NCBI GenBank assembly: GCA_027627225.1
Contig: CM051030.1
Span: 2,807,501-2,871,500, forward strand
Source of the DNA: Congeria kusceri
Taxonomy: Eukaryota > Mollusca > Bivalvia > Myida > Dreissenidae
Direction of reading: 5' to 3'
DNA: 64,000 bases
Under the pieces are notes generated by a model. That model was not told the origin of the DNA. It saw only the letters and a list, made by a program, of their open reading frames with translations, and searched no databases. The translations under genes were made by a program, and so were the position numbers. Below, one piece after another: positions 23,463-36,100 of the stretch. How positions within the stretch are numbered: the stretch's first letter is position 1; each line of letters begins with the position of its first letter.

Positions 23463-23592
23463 AAGAACCACCATAGACAATATCAATCTTAGACGAGTTA
23501 CAACAAAATCGATGCTTCTAAGCGACGATATTTTAAAATGAATTTTGGTGACTTTACCAAATATAAACCATATGCAGCTCAAGCTGCATCGG

Positions 23593-23997
23593 TTAGGCCA
23601 TACCAATTTATTAGATGTTTAGCGTCTTTGGGCTGGTAGGTTTTGGGATGCCTGAACGAAAAAAACACAATTTTGACAATGTGAAAAAGCGGATTTCGTA
23701 TAAAAAAATTTGGAAGAAAACTGACTTTTAGGCGTTATAACAACTATTTGTGTAACATAATAGGCAACTAGTCAATTTACACGGTTAAAATACTGTGTAA
23801 ATGTAGGTTCCCAATATGAAGATGATATATAAGATTTTTGCAAGTAAACATTTGATTTAGTTTGGACCACTGCCATGAATAAGTTGTGAAAGAAACACAT
23901 GTTGTTTTCAACTTGTTGTTTGTTTTTTCCTGCCTGGTTGGTAGGTTTAAAAAAGTCATGGGGACGCTAACCATAGAATCAAATTTGTATGGTCTTA
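23593..23997 (+). mobile_element. MITE-like element with ~60-bp TIRs, copy 1
   Basis: The left end (TTAGGCCATAC ... TTTAGCGTC ... GGTAGGTTT) is the imperfect reverse complement of the right end (CCTGCCTGGTTGGTAGGTTT ... GACGCTAACCATAGAATC ... GTATGGTCTTA). No coding potential. A second copy, in opposite orientation, is at 28421-28816. Confidence 0.75.
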
Positions 23998-23999
23998 CA

Positions 24000-24480
24000 T
24001 AAAGACAACACAGAAACAAGCATAGGCTAAGATGACAACATCTATCCAATAACTTCTATATTATTTCTTTACATATACATGATGTAAGATGAAGTATGAT
24101 CCTGTACGAAAATTATTCTATTACTAGTTTGAATGGTTGATTTAATATGCTTATTGTACGTGTGGTTTATTAATCTAATATTAGTTTTTTGTCATTTAAG
24201 CTTGCTTTTCGAATGACAAGTTAATATGCAACACTTTCTTCAAGTGCAACAAATATGTTCATCCAATATGCAGCGATATTTAAATACTTTAAAATAAACT
24301 TGTTTTTCTGTAAATACTGTGGACATTGACAACGCTTTTAATAAGTTCAAGTAACATTTTCATGAACCTCAAGTACGGAGTTTGTATCGAAAGCAAAGAC
24401 ATTATTTCGACGAGGCTCAGCAGAGAACAATCACAGTCATACGTACAGAGCACGGATGCTACCATTTAAATAAACTGAAC
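24000..24480. other. Intergenic, nothing recognised
   Basis: AT-rich sequence with a candidate AATAAA at 24293-24298 that could end the R2 transcript. Confidence 0.4.
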
Positions 24481-24614
24481 AAATGCCTGGATGCATTTCG
24501 ATGAAAAATGTGTACTGTATGTTCTCGCTTGCTACAGTTGTCCTTATTTCCACAACTGAAATTGCTATAACAGGACCGAATAATAAACAATGTGTTAAGA
24601 TACCACTGAAGCCG

Positions 24615-24848
24615 CTGACGTTATCCGTACGGCGCATATTGACGTTGACGTTATCCGTACGGCGCATATTGACGTTGACGTTGTCCGTATGGCGCATATT
24701 AAAGTTGACGCTATCCGTACGGCGCATATTGACGTTGACGTTATCCGTACGGCGCATATTGACGTTGACGCTATCCGTACGGCGCAAATGGACGTTGAAG
24801 TTATCCGTACGGTGCATATTGACGTTGACGTTATCCGTACGGCGCATA
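24615..24848 (+). repeat. 30-bp minisatellite, about 8 copies
   Basis: The unit is ATCCGTACGG-CGCATATTGA-CGTTGACGTT. Because 30 is divisible by 3, frames stay open on both strands and give artefactual LTLSVRRI-like or MRRTDNVNVN-like repeats. It follows a short ORF (ATG 24483) that begins with a hydrophobic stretch. Confidence 0.92.
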
Positions 24849-24899
24849 TTCAATGGTTTCCATTGCTAATGTCACGTTTGCATACATTATATTTGTATG

Positions 24900-26640
24900 A
24901 CGTTTCATGCCTACATAACATAAGAAATGATATCTGAAACCTCATGAAAATCATTTCTTCATCGCACGCTATTTATCATACCATATATTTTTTCGCGTAA
25001 CTCCAGGACATATCTCGCACAGAACATTGTCATTCTATGAGTCATAAATTAATCTGTAGACACAGTGCATGTATTTGTTGCCATGGTATAAATACCTGCT
25101 AGATATTAAAGACATATATCAAAACCATCAGTATGGTAAGCTTTTTAAACTGTCTACATGCATGAATGTATTACCATAGCAACCATTACAGACACAGCCC
25201 ACCGCAGGTCAAATAATAAATACGTTTTCATAATTCTGCGTGTTATTACGGGTTGTTTTGGCGCTGACCTCATACAATGAAACGGTATTTATGTGAAACC
25301 TAAGTTCAAAATGATTTACTTCCCTTGATTGTCAAATACCATTTAAAAGTTAATCTTACAGCGATAGCGACATTTGCCGGGTTTCTATTTCAAATACATT
25401 TTACGCATCAAGATTAATCACAATTAAGAAACTATAAAGGAACGTCTACTGTATCAGGCTTATTTGAAATAGGGAGGCACATCCTGTATATACCTAAGGT
25501 GGGCTGTAGTTGGTACCATGCCTTTCAGTGATCGGGAGGCAATCTACAAAGCTGGAGCCAGACAAGCTGCGATTACCTTGGTGTACAGTTGTAGTTTACT
25601 ACTAGCTGTTGTTAATACCCGGATAATCCGCGTAATGAGGAAAATGGATAGTTAACAGATCCTGCGTTAAAGTTGTTGAGTCTGTTAAATCTTGCTAGCT
25701 AGGCTAGAGCGTCTAGCTATATTTATGTTGCACAGGTAGATGGTTGATGTGGGGTGAGTTATGGATACTAGGATTTTGTAAGTATAACTAACTACCAAAA
25801 GCCCTGGTATGCCTTCTATATGGGATTGGCGTAGTAGGACTAGTTTTGTAGCTAGGCTTTTATAGTTTATATACACAGTTGGTTTAGGTACCATTGTTAT
25901 TGTGAACCAGGCAGGCTTTACCAAAAAGGCTTATTATCATTCAGTGAGTCAGACAGAGTGTTGGTAGATTCATTTAATATATAAATAATAGGGTTTCATT
26001 CACTTTTAAATGTGTCCTTTCGTTTTGTTCATATTACCCTACCCATCGGGCCTTAACACATCATACACAGATGCGTGCGCTCACAATAAGATAATGCTTG
26101 TCACCTTAGCAATATATCTATCGATCAGATTTTAACGTATTATCTAATCCTTTTTCCAGCCATTTTATCAAACAACATAACAAAATCCATTCACTATTAT
26201 TAAACCTTATCAAAATTAATCAGAGTAAATCGCACTTTTTAAATTAAAGTTTAGTACAACACTGTCAATATTGAACTATTAAACTTTTTTTATTTAACGG
26301 AACATAAATTCCAGCAAATTTGTATTCAATTAAAACCTTCCCGAACCTCCGTTTTGAGGACAAAGTATGACATCGGCATGTGAAATTAAAACTAACAAAC
26401 AAACAACGCAGCAATAAATGAATCAACTGGTTGTTGACAAGGTTGTGAAGGTTTATAGAATGTATGTGAGGCTACACCTTGTTTACATGTACACGCATGC
26501 AAACGCGCTGAAGCAGTACCGAAACAGTTGTTTACATTTTTATTACCGTAATATTCATATCGTTCTTGTTTTAAAATACGATATTTATAACACGTGGGTT
26601 TGTTTACGTGCCCTAGAGCATAACTTCCTTGTACATATTA
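24900..26640. other. Intergenic, no gene recognised
   Basis: AT-rich; nothing with family-like phases or motifs was found on either strand. Confidence 0.45.
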
Positions 26641-27030
26641 ACATTGTAACAAGAGCTTTCAGAGGTCAGCGCGCTCGACTATTCGAAGTATTTCAGTTGG
26701 CATATATTTTGGATAGTGGAAGGGGCAATTTGTTTAAATACTAAACTTTTAAGTGAAGCCTTGTATAGTTTATACATTTCTGAAACAAAAGCTTTACAAA
26801 ATCTACGTAAAAAGTGTGCATAACTCTGTCAAACTACAAAACAGAGTCATGGGTAATGTTGTCCCTGATACTGGAGTTGATGACAAAGGTTAGTTCAAGT
26901 TTCAAGTGAATAACTTATGTAGTTTTGAAGTTATAAGACTTTCAATTAAAAAAAATAACTAATTCAGACGCGGACGCCAACAACGGGGGTAGTAGGATGG
27001 CTAATTTATTCTTCGATTAGTCGAGCTAAA
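26641..27030 (+). repeat. Repeat family A, near full-length copy
   Basis: Begins CAAGAGCTTTCAGAGGTCAG then GCGCTCGACT, carries one internal unit (AACTACAAAACAGAGTCATG, GGAGTTGATGACAAAGG), and ends GACGCGGACGCC ... TCGATTAGTCGAGCT. Confidence 0.8.
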
Positions 27031-27845
27031 AACGATCTGAATAAATTATAGTCACTCCCTACAATATACGATACGTGACATGGGCACTTAACAAGCTATT
27101 AATAACACGAGACAATTTTAGTGTGCCTGTTTATTAAATGGAAATAGACACTATTCCGTTTTATAAAATAAGAGTATATTTGAATAATAATAAAATGTCT
27201 ACAAGTATACCGTGTTAGTGGTTTTTACATAGTTTAGAAATACAGAGGGTTTAGTAAGTACGTTTAATTAAAAGGTTGACAAATATACTGAAAAAGAAGT
27301 TCAATTTCTTTCATACCTATTTTTAGAACAAAGATATCGGGTTTATTTTGTAGGAAAACCTACATCTAAATAGTTTAAAGCACAAAAAAAACATTATAAG
27401 ACCACCTCATTTAAACTACGGCCTTGGTTATTTATTTAATACGTATTTTAAGAAGTACAGACTTCGCTTAAGCTACCAGTAAAAATACACTTTTTTCCAT
27501 TAGGAAATAAGCATACTATTTTAATTATTATTTGTATGGTTATTTCATGTCGTATTTGTAGAAAAATTAACATGATATACCACACAACCCACATATTATA
27601 CTTTGATTCTGAAACACTATTTCGTTATAGTGCAGCGGTTACGTGTCCCTGCATATCTTACGTTCTCGATCGGTGGTTGTGTATTAAAATATGACTTGTT
27701 TGCACTTTTGTTTCATACGTCGTCAAAATATTCCCCAGATTTAGGACATCAATATGTTCATCCAAATAATTATGTGAGCACGCGCACTTTCTCAAAAAAG
27801 CACGAACAAATGGTAATGCGTGGTGTGTTTGCTGTTTAGATTCAA
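27031..27845. other. Intergenic, no gene recognised
   Basis: AT-rich sequence leading into the tail pseudogene; no TM or stalk exon of the family was found in front of it. Confidence 0.45.
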
Positions 27846-27849
27846 TTTC

Positions 27850-28416
27850 AGTTTGATTACTGAGTCCAAACCAAACCATTTTACCAAACATCGGATGATC
27901 CTGTGTCCAATCACACCAACACTGGCCCGCAGGACACAGGCGGGTACATCGATTACTGAGTCCAAACAAAACCATTTTCCCAAACATCGGATGATTCTGT
28001 GTCTAATCACACCAACACTGGCCTGCAGGACACAGGCGGATACATCGATTACTGAGTCCAAACAAAACCAGTTTTACCAAACATCAGATGCGCATGTGTC
28101 AAATCACAGCTTCAGTGGCCTGCATAGCACGTTGCTCTAAGGACACTAATGAATATAAGACCGTTGTAGACAAAGATACTTTATTACTGAGTCAAAACAG
28201 AACTTATTTTTACCAAACACCGATGGCTCCGATGTGAAACCATACATATTTTGATCTTCAGAACAGGAATGGTTGCTCTAAGACTAATTTAGTCATACTA
28301 GAAATAAATAACAATGGAACAGTCAGAAAATCTATCTCAGCAAATGCATACTTAAAGCTAGAGACGGTCAATTTAAGCAACCAAATGCTGCAAAACCTTT
28401 ATCAAACGCTTATAAA
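27850..28416 (+). pseudogene. Decayed receptor cytoplasmic-tail exon
   Basis: Three consecutive 96-bp units (starting near 27855, 27951, 28047) and a fourth near 28182 match the R3/R4 tail module that encodes ESKxN-(F/Y)YQTPG-NHTYSGLQ-TGG. Here frames shift within each unit, and the YSGL tyrosine codon is changed (SNHTNTGLQ). Later the paralogous strings for EYYAVVD (near 28150-28180) and for FKQPNAAK (near 28369-28400) are recognisable. There are stops in all frames. The homology ends where the MITE-like element begins at 28421. This copy had at least three YQTP-YSGL repeats, against two in R3 and R4. Confidence 0.8.
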
Positions 28417-28420
28417 TACC

Positions 28421-28816
28421 TTAGGCCATACACATTTGATTCTATATTTAGCGCCCTTATGATTTTTCGAAACCTACATACCAGGCAAGAAACACAATCA
28501 ACAACTCGAGAAAAAACATATTTCTTCCACAACTTATTCATTGCAGTGGTACAATCTAAAGCAAATGTTTACTTGCAAATCTTATAGATCATCTTCATAT
28601 TGGGAACCTACTGTAATACAGTATTTTAACTGTGCAAATTGACTACTTGCATGCTATGTTTTACAAATATTAGTACAAACACCTTTTTTTCTTTTTCTTC
28701 CATATTTTTCTACTTATACGCTATTCGACTCCTTTTCACATTGTCAAAACTGATGGGTTTTTTTGTTCAGGAGTCCGAAAACCTATCAGCCCGAAGACGC
28801 TTAACATAGAATCAGC
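28421..28816 (-). mobile_element. MITE-like element, copy 2 (inverted)
   Basis: It aligns in reverse complement with 23593-23997, including the GGGAACCTAC / ATCTTCATATTG core, and has the same long terminal inverted repeats. It directly abuts the end of the tail pseudogene. Confidence 0.75.
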
Positions 28817-28819
28817 TCT

Positions 28820-31800
28820 AGAGAATATTGTTTCAACGAAGGACTGTGGAAACGAAAAATTCCTATGGCGTAAATAATATCTGCTTTCATATATTTACAC
28901 GACTGCCTCATTAAAAAAAATATGTAAATATGTTTTAATGTTTAGTAATTTTAACTTCGTTATGCTAATTGCAATTCTTCAGAGAAGGCATATTTAGAAT
29001 AATTAATATGTGCAAGATTGTTTATAATATATTAAGATCAAACTCTTTGATGTACAAAATGAAATTATTGAATAATAACGTTTTGTCTCCATTTTGAAGA
29101 AACAAACTGTCATCATTTCTGGCATTGTGAGTAAGTAAGCTATTTGATAAAGAAAATAAAGTAAATTCTTGTATGCATGAGGATGAAAAATTACGAAAAA
29201 AAAGAGTTTAAAACAGTTAAGGTAACTAACCAAAGCCAAAGTATCGATATATCATGTATTGAAATCAAACGATATATATTTTCGTGTAGAACAAATACGG
29301 TAATTGCAAATTACAACGGTCTTATAAATAATCTAACCTTATCGTATAACACTTAAACCACGTTTAAACTTTCAGAAATCGAAATAAAAGGTGGCAATTA
29401 ATTGAAAATCATGTGAGCCAAACATGCAACGTTATAATGAATTGAATACCATTTCTTAAGTGTGGTTGACAATAAGAAAAAAAAATAAAGAAATATAAAT
29501 TCAATTAAAAGTCAAGTATTTTGATGTATATAACATGGTGATGGAATGTACGGTATATTGTATATATTTTCTATGTTATTGGTTTGCCATAAAATTGTAA
29601 CCTGTCCAACAGAAACTGATGATATATAGTTAGTACAATGCAATTTCAATATAAAACAAACCCATAAAGAATGTATGTACATTATTATGCTCCGTTATAG
29701 TGATAACATTGTATTCTACTTTCTACTATGCACGTATATATGTTTAAATCAAGGTTACACGCGGAAAAAAATGAATCTATACAATCTTCGCCAATACTTC
29801 TGCAATATTTTGTTATGTGCAATCAACACTTTATTGCAAATATGAGAATCGTAAATATAGTAAATGACCTTTTACTTTATGTTTTAATTCATAGAACGTT
29901 GTCCTCCCTCAACTAAGCTAACCGAGCCAGAGCTTTTCTTGACTGCCACTGGCACGTGCTTCTGGCAATAAAACACATTCTTAATTTAGTGACAGGCAAA
30001 CTCAGTCATAATGCAAATGCATTCCAAATCAATCATTGTATTAATGGCCAAATTATCATCAAAATCAATAAATGAACACGTTTCAAATATAAATTATGCA
30101 AGAAAGTTCAGATGTGTTAACAGGAGAGAAACCTGTATTAACATTATACTGTCCTTTATTTAAAGTGTTTATGTACTATCTTTCAACAGATATAGTGGCA
30201 TAACTACAATTAACAAAATAAAGTTAATTAACAAATAGTTCTATTTAAAATGGAATACAAGTTAAGAACAAGCATACCTTTTAAACGCACAATAAGCTAG
30301 TTATTAATCACCAACTAGTGTTCGTGTGTACAAACGGAAACTCAAATACATGTATATACGTTGACTTGATAGATGGTTTTCGTTACATAGCACTAAAAAA
30401 CGATGCAAAAGTCGACACTAGCACTTGTTGATTTAATTAATATTGAAGTGTTTCCTTCGTACTTCTTTTGCTCTCATGTTTGCTTTTAAGTTTTATTGTC
30501 AATTGTATCTGCTCATTTTGAAAATAATTGATATGAAAGATCGTACATACACACTTTAAGATGAGTAATTGGTTTACAATATAACGCAGCACAGTACGCA
30601 CAACAGATAACAAAGACAAAACTTACTAAAGCTGGTGTCATCATCTTGGAACGGTCAATGTAATCAAACGGCACAAACCGCCAGAGCAGACAAACCTTAG
30701 GCCGTTGTATCGTAAGGATTGTTCCCATGAAAAACGTTGCCCGTAAATCGTCCAATGAAAAAAGTTGCCCGTAAATCTTCAAAAACTTGGTGGATAGCAC
30801 TATTGATTATCATTGTATTAAACTAATATTAGCCTTATACATAAAACAAAATACAGTGTTACTCGAATTGAGCTCCAATTCAAATATTACATGAGAACAT
30901 TTTTAAATTATTAAGATATAAGCAGATACTAAACTCGTAAAATGATTAACCATTACAGCTAAAAATCCCATTTTTACATCAGCTTTCACTGAACATATAT
31001 GTTAGTCCGTAATGTCTCGAATAAACACTGAAAAGACGATTTAATTATGCTGCAAGTTTTAACTAATCTTAAAGTACATGTGTTACAGTAACGGCCACCT
31101 TACATCTTTAGGAAGACTTTGAAATACATGCAAATGTTATCAAACGTTCCACTGGACATAACACATTATATCATAAATAGGCTTTGTGGAAGCTTGGTAT
31201 TGCAGGGAGTACCAAAGAAAAGGGACTCATTACAATATAAACAAGTGAAACTCCATCTGCATCAGCAGGAGAAAACGCTTATTAGTAGTACAATGTCCTT
31301 TATTAACGGCAAGTGACCAATTGCCAAAACAAAACAGAACAATACCATAACAAGTAACAAACACAAAACACAAATATGAATGAAACTGGAGTCACCGCCA
31401 TGGAACGGTAAAGCAATGCATTCGGGGTACAACCGGTTTCATGGGCTCCAAACTAGTTACAATTTGAGTTTCGGGAAGAAGGCACTGGGTCCATGACTTT
31501 TGAACTTGGTTTTAACTGATAACGCTTACCCTCATTTTATGCCTATAATTAGTTTCTAATTTATTAATTAAAATCAATGTAGCCTAGGTGAAATTGTTTG
31601 CTATATAGATCGCGTGTTTTCAAAAGCATGAATCCGTAAAAAGCAGGGCTTCGTAAGAATTTCGTTGCGGTTGGACGAGCTTTAGAAATTTGCTTTATAA
31701 AAGCTTCGCCTTGCATAGTGTACTGGGGACAGAAACACAAGATAATTTAAAGTAAAGGGTTTTGGAAAAATGTCTTTTTTTATTTTATAAAACATGTACA

Positions 31801-32610
31801 TGTAGACTATCTGGATTTGTTTTTGTGTATAAACCGCTCAAAACTGCAATTCTATACACTGCAATACAAGAAAAAAGTATTTTCATTCATATATCAAATC
31901 ATGGCAAATATCACGCGGTTTAATATTTTACCTGTTTAATCAGAAAGATAACATGTTGTCGTACGGCAATGATACTACTTTCATAACAAAACACGCATGA
32001 TTGGCCTACCGTAAATATCAGACACAACCTTTCAGAAGGGGATTGCCCATGGTGATGACGATACATGGGGTTCTTACCCAAGGGTAGGTGAATGGGCCAG
32101 GCTGTTTCGGGGCTGTTCTTGTTTCATGCAAACTTGGGAAGAAATAAGAGGTTATTATCAAGTTCTACGTTTGTCTCGTCAGTGTTGTCTCCTTGTAAGG
32201 TCAATTACCTCGCGCTGTAAACGAAAGGCCCTGGACTCAAAACCTTGCTGCATTATTTCCCTACCATGAATCATAGAATAAACATTTTCTGACTTAATAC
32301 ATCCCAACACAATAAGTTGAAACCATAAAATAACCGTCGTGCATTTACATTTGTATATAAAATCACACGAATTAATTTTTTCTTAGTTACTCGATTACTC
32401 GTATTGTTTATCTTACTTCACTGACAGGCAAGCAGATTACCTAAATGTAATTTTACTTTGCCGTTTAATGAAGATTTGATTTTTGTACGTTTTTCATGAT
32501 TAAAATTTGTTCATTGAAGATTGTATTGATTAAACTTAAGCGTAGGTTGTTTTAACAATAAATGAAAATGTTCAAATCATCAGTCTATACACTGTACTCA
32601 AACGTTTGCC
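28820..32610. other. Intergenic between tail pseudogene and R3
   Basis: No gene recognised. A solo end of the 9901-10301 element lies at 30538-30563. The - strand ORF near 30513-30800 has a hydrophobic stretch but no supporting context. The rest is AT-rich and non-repetitive by eye. Confidence 0.4.
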
Positions 32611-32614
32611 TGTT

Positions 32615-32900
32615 GACAAATTCCGTAACATTGTAAAACATCATATTGTACTAGAATGCCGAAACACCTTAACATTGTAAAACATTATATTAACAGCCCT
32701 CGTAGTATGAATAAATCCTGTAAGATAGTAAAACATCATATTCTACTATGCCGAAATTCCTTAACGTTGAAAAGCTCATTTTGTACTATGCCGAAAAACC
32801 TTAACATGGTAAAATATCTTATTATATTATACCAAAATACTTGAACCCTGTAAAATGCCGAAATACTATTAGATTGTAAAACATCATATTCTACTATGCA
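32615..32900 (+). repeat. Degenerate ~55-bp tandem repeat
   Basis: About five diverged units built on TTAACATTGTAAAACATCAT and ATTCTACTATGCCGAAA. Confidence 0.75.
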
Positions 32901-33118
32901 GAAAGTGGAGCAGTTATTTGTATGATAAATAATCCCAATAATAACCGAAATAAACATACCCTGGTATATACTGCGCCCAACATGGACGTTCAGTCATGAC
33001 AATCGTCAATTGCCGACCTACTGCTTGTGACACCGCAAACAACACTTTCAGGTTTCACATTTTAAATTTACGAGTTTACTCGTAATGGCAGTTTTAAGAA
33101 TATAAACTAGCATTTAAA

Positions 33119-33182
33119 ATGGCGATTTATGAGCGAATATTTGTGTTCAGGATATTTATGTATTTATGTGTGATAACCGAAG
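33119..33182 (+). CDS. R3 exon: signal peptide
   Basis: ATG at 33119, 64 bases, phase-1 donor GTAAGT. It encodes MAIYERIFVF then RIFMYLCVITEG, hydrophobic with Thr-Glu-Gly at the end as in R2. Confidence 0.7.
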
Positions 33183-36100
33183 GTAAGTTAGTTTATAGAC
33201 CTCTATTAATATTTGTATAAAAGGAAATGTTGTTTCAGTCGTTGAGACTTCAAAATACAAGAAACAATACGTATGTCTTTGTTTTACCATAGCTGATCAC
33301 ATATTGTACATACTTGCATTTAACAAACAACCATCGATGATCAGATTTTGTGTTGATAAACACACATTTCCCCGGTTAGTGCTAGATAGCCCATTTCTTA
33401 GTCCAAATTTGGTCAAGGTCAAGGTCAAAGTGAGGTTGGGTGATATGGGCAGATTGGGAACGGTCATAAGTAACAACTGTGTAAATATCCAAGTGTTGTA
33501 GTAAGCGGTGTTGGTGCTAGACGAAACGGTAAATTCTAGCTAACCAAGAAATGGCACTTTTGAATTATTATTTTGAATTATTATGTCCAAATTAGTTTAA
33601 GGTCAAGGTCAACGTGAGTACGTCAGTATCCAAGTGTTGAAGCTAGGCGACACGGTAAAATCTAGTTAACCAAGAAGCAGCCCGTTTGAATTATTCTTAG
33701 TGCAAATTAGGTCAAGGTCAAGGTCAAAGTGAGGTTGGGTGATACGTGTGGATAAGGAACGGTCATAAGTAAACACTGTGTAAGTACCCAAGTGCTGTAG
33801 TAAGAAGTGTTGGTTCTAGACGAAACAGTAAAATCTAGTTAACCAAGAAATGGCACTTTTGAATAATTATAAGTCCAAATAAGGTCAAGGTCAAGGTCAC
33901 AGTAAGGTTGGGTGATATGGCTGGATTGGGGATGGTCATAAGCAACAAACAAGATCAAGCATGTTAATATATTTCAACAAGATATTTATCATGATATTAA
34001 GCTTTTCGCTTATAAATCTAGCACAAGCCAAAGCTCCTACAACTACCTCGCCTAAAACAAGTTCAGTATCACCGGTGAAGCCATCCACATCCACAACAAC
34101 GAATCAGACGACACTGCCGTTGACCACAGAACCTGGGACAACCAAAACAAACACTTCGCTTTTACCAGTCACTACACAGCCGCAAACAACCACATCAACT
34201 TCCTGGCTCCCCCTTACAACAACCTCGTCCAAAGAGCCAACAACTACATCTTCGACAACTGACACAACAAGCTCTCAACCTGACGCTGCGTTCGAAGATT
34301 CTTTACAAGGTGAGAAAAAAAAAGTTATTTAATTAAAAGCGTATTTTCTTAACTGGACCACAATTAATGTTTTATCTTATCACTAACTAGTTTAGTTCCA
34401 CAGTTTCTACAAATCGTCACAATTAAAGGAAGCTGTTCACAGATTGACGAATTTACAATTTTCAAGCGCTTTGTCACATATATTCTTAAAATAAAGGTAA
34501 AGTGTATATAAATGAGCTAAATAATACTACTGACATAAAATATACTGTAAATACCGTTTCGTTAATGAGTAACCAACAGTTGAAATTGATACAATTATAA
34601 AGCTTTTCTTACGCAAAACGATTGATTAATTTGTTTCTGTTGTTTTCGTTGAAATTGTTGAAAACAATTGAATCACTTACATTATAGGAGATAATATACA
34701 TTTTTACGGTCTTAAATGTCAGCTGAGGCCCGAAAAATGGGTTAACGCCAAAGCATTTTAAGGGCCTTTGTGGACGTTAATGACCGGAAAAGGTGTACTG
34801 TCGCTATTAAAGCATAATAACATACATATAGAGCAATACAATCGAATTAAATTGGTAATTTACTATAAAATCATATATTTATACTATAGTGTAGCCCAAA
34901 ATTGCGCACCTGTTTGTTTATTGATTTTAAAATTGTATTACCAGGGCAACGTTCAGCCGAGCTAAAATCGCGCAATTTAGTCGCCATTTTGTTTCAATGT
35001 TTTCCTCGGTAAACATTTTAAAACTGCATTTAAAATGGATTTCAGAATGCATTACGTGTATAACAAATAATACACATATCATGATATCATAATACTGTTT
35101 TGCGTGCAAGCGTTTAATAATGGACAACAGTAACGAGGAGCCCGGTTAAATCATAATTAAAACACTAAGCCGGTCGTTATTGGCGCGTGACTTTACTAAA
35201 TAATACACATATATTGCGATAACCGACCGCTTTTTGTTCGTTGACACATCACTACTGACTGAAAACGGAATTTGTTATGCTATACAAAAAATATAACAGC
35301 ATTCCTATTGAATGGAAACAATTATTACAGCAAAGCCACATCGAATATTCCGCTCCAGAATACATGTTCACCAACATCACATAATCAACCAAATTATGTA
35401 AACTAGTATATGGAAAACTAGTATTAAAAGAAAAACCAAAAGATTTTAAACAAATAAATAAATGGAAAGTATTACTAAATTTGGAAGAAATGAATTCAAA
35501 ATTAATTTTCACTCAACCTTTAAAATTATCTATTGATACTAAATTGAGAAGCTTTCAATACAAATAGTTAATGCACATTATTCCGAACAACTACTTTTTG
35601 CATAAATGCAAAATAAAGTCTTCAAGTTTGTGCGATTTTTGTTCAATGTATCCTGATTCAAATATCCACATGTTTTGTGTATGTCTTTGTTTTACCATAG
35701 CTGATCACATATTGTACATACTTGTATTTAACAAACAACCATCGATGATCAGATTTTGTGTTTGATAAACACACATGCCCCCGATTAGTGCTAGATAACC
35801 CATTTCTTAGTCCAAATTAGGTCAAGGTCAAGGTCAAAGTAAGGTTGGGTGATATGGGCAGATTGGGAACGGTCATAAGTAACAACTGTGTAAATATCCA
35901 AGTGTTGTAGTAAGCGGTGTTGGTGCTAGACGAAACGGTAAATTCTAGCTAACCAAGAAATGGCACTTTTTAATTATTATTTTGAATTATTATGTCCAAA
36001 TTAGTTTAAGGTCAAGGTCAAAGTGAGTACGTAAGTATCCAAGTGTTGAAGCTAGACGACACGGTAAAATCTAGCTAACCAAGAAACAGCCCGTATGAAT

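Larger units (their letters stand above)
33271..35678 (+). repeat. 2.4-kb direct duplication, copy 1
   Basis: It matches 35679-38086 at a constant offset of about 2408 bases apart from small indels. The unit holds the vestigial exon, a GGTCAAGGTCAAGGTCAAAG repeat block, a stalk exon, its donor and intron, and part of a LINE. Divergence by eye is a few percent. Confidence 0.95.

Noticed and set aside
24437..24853. - strand ORF with repeated MRRTDNVNVN
   Set aside because: It arises from the 30-bp array, which keeps all frames open; no independent support.
30513..30800. - strand secreted peptide (MMTPALVSFVFVICC...)
   Set aside because: It has a hydrophobic stretch, but a GTAAGT donor sits early in the frame and the rest resembles a repeat end; no homologue or partner exon seen.
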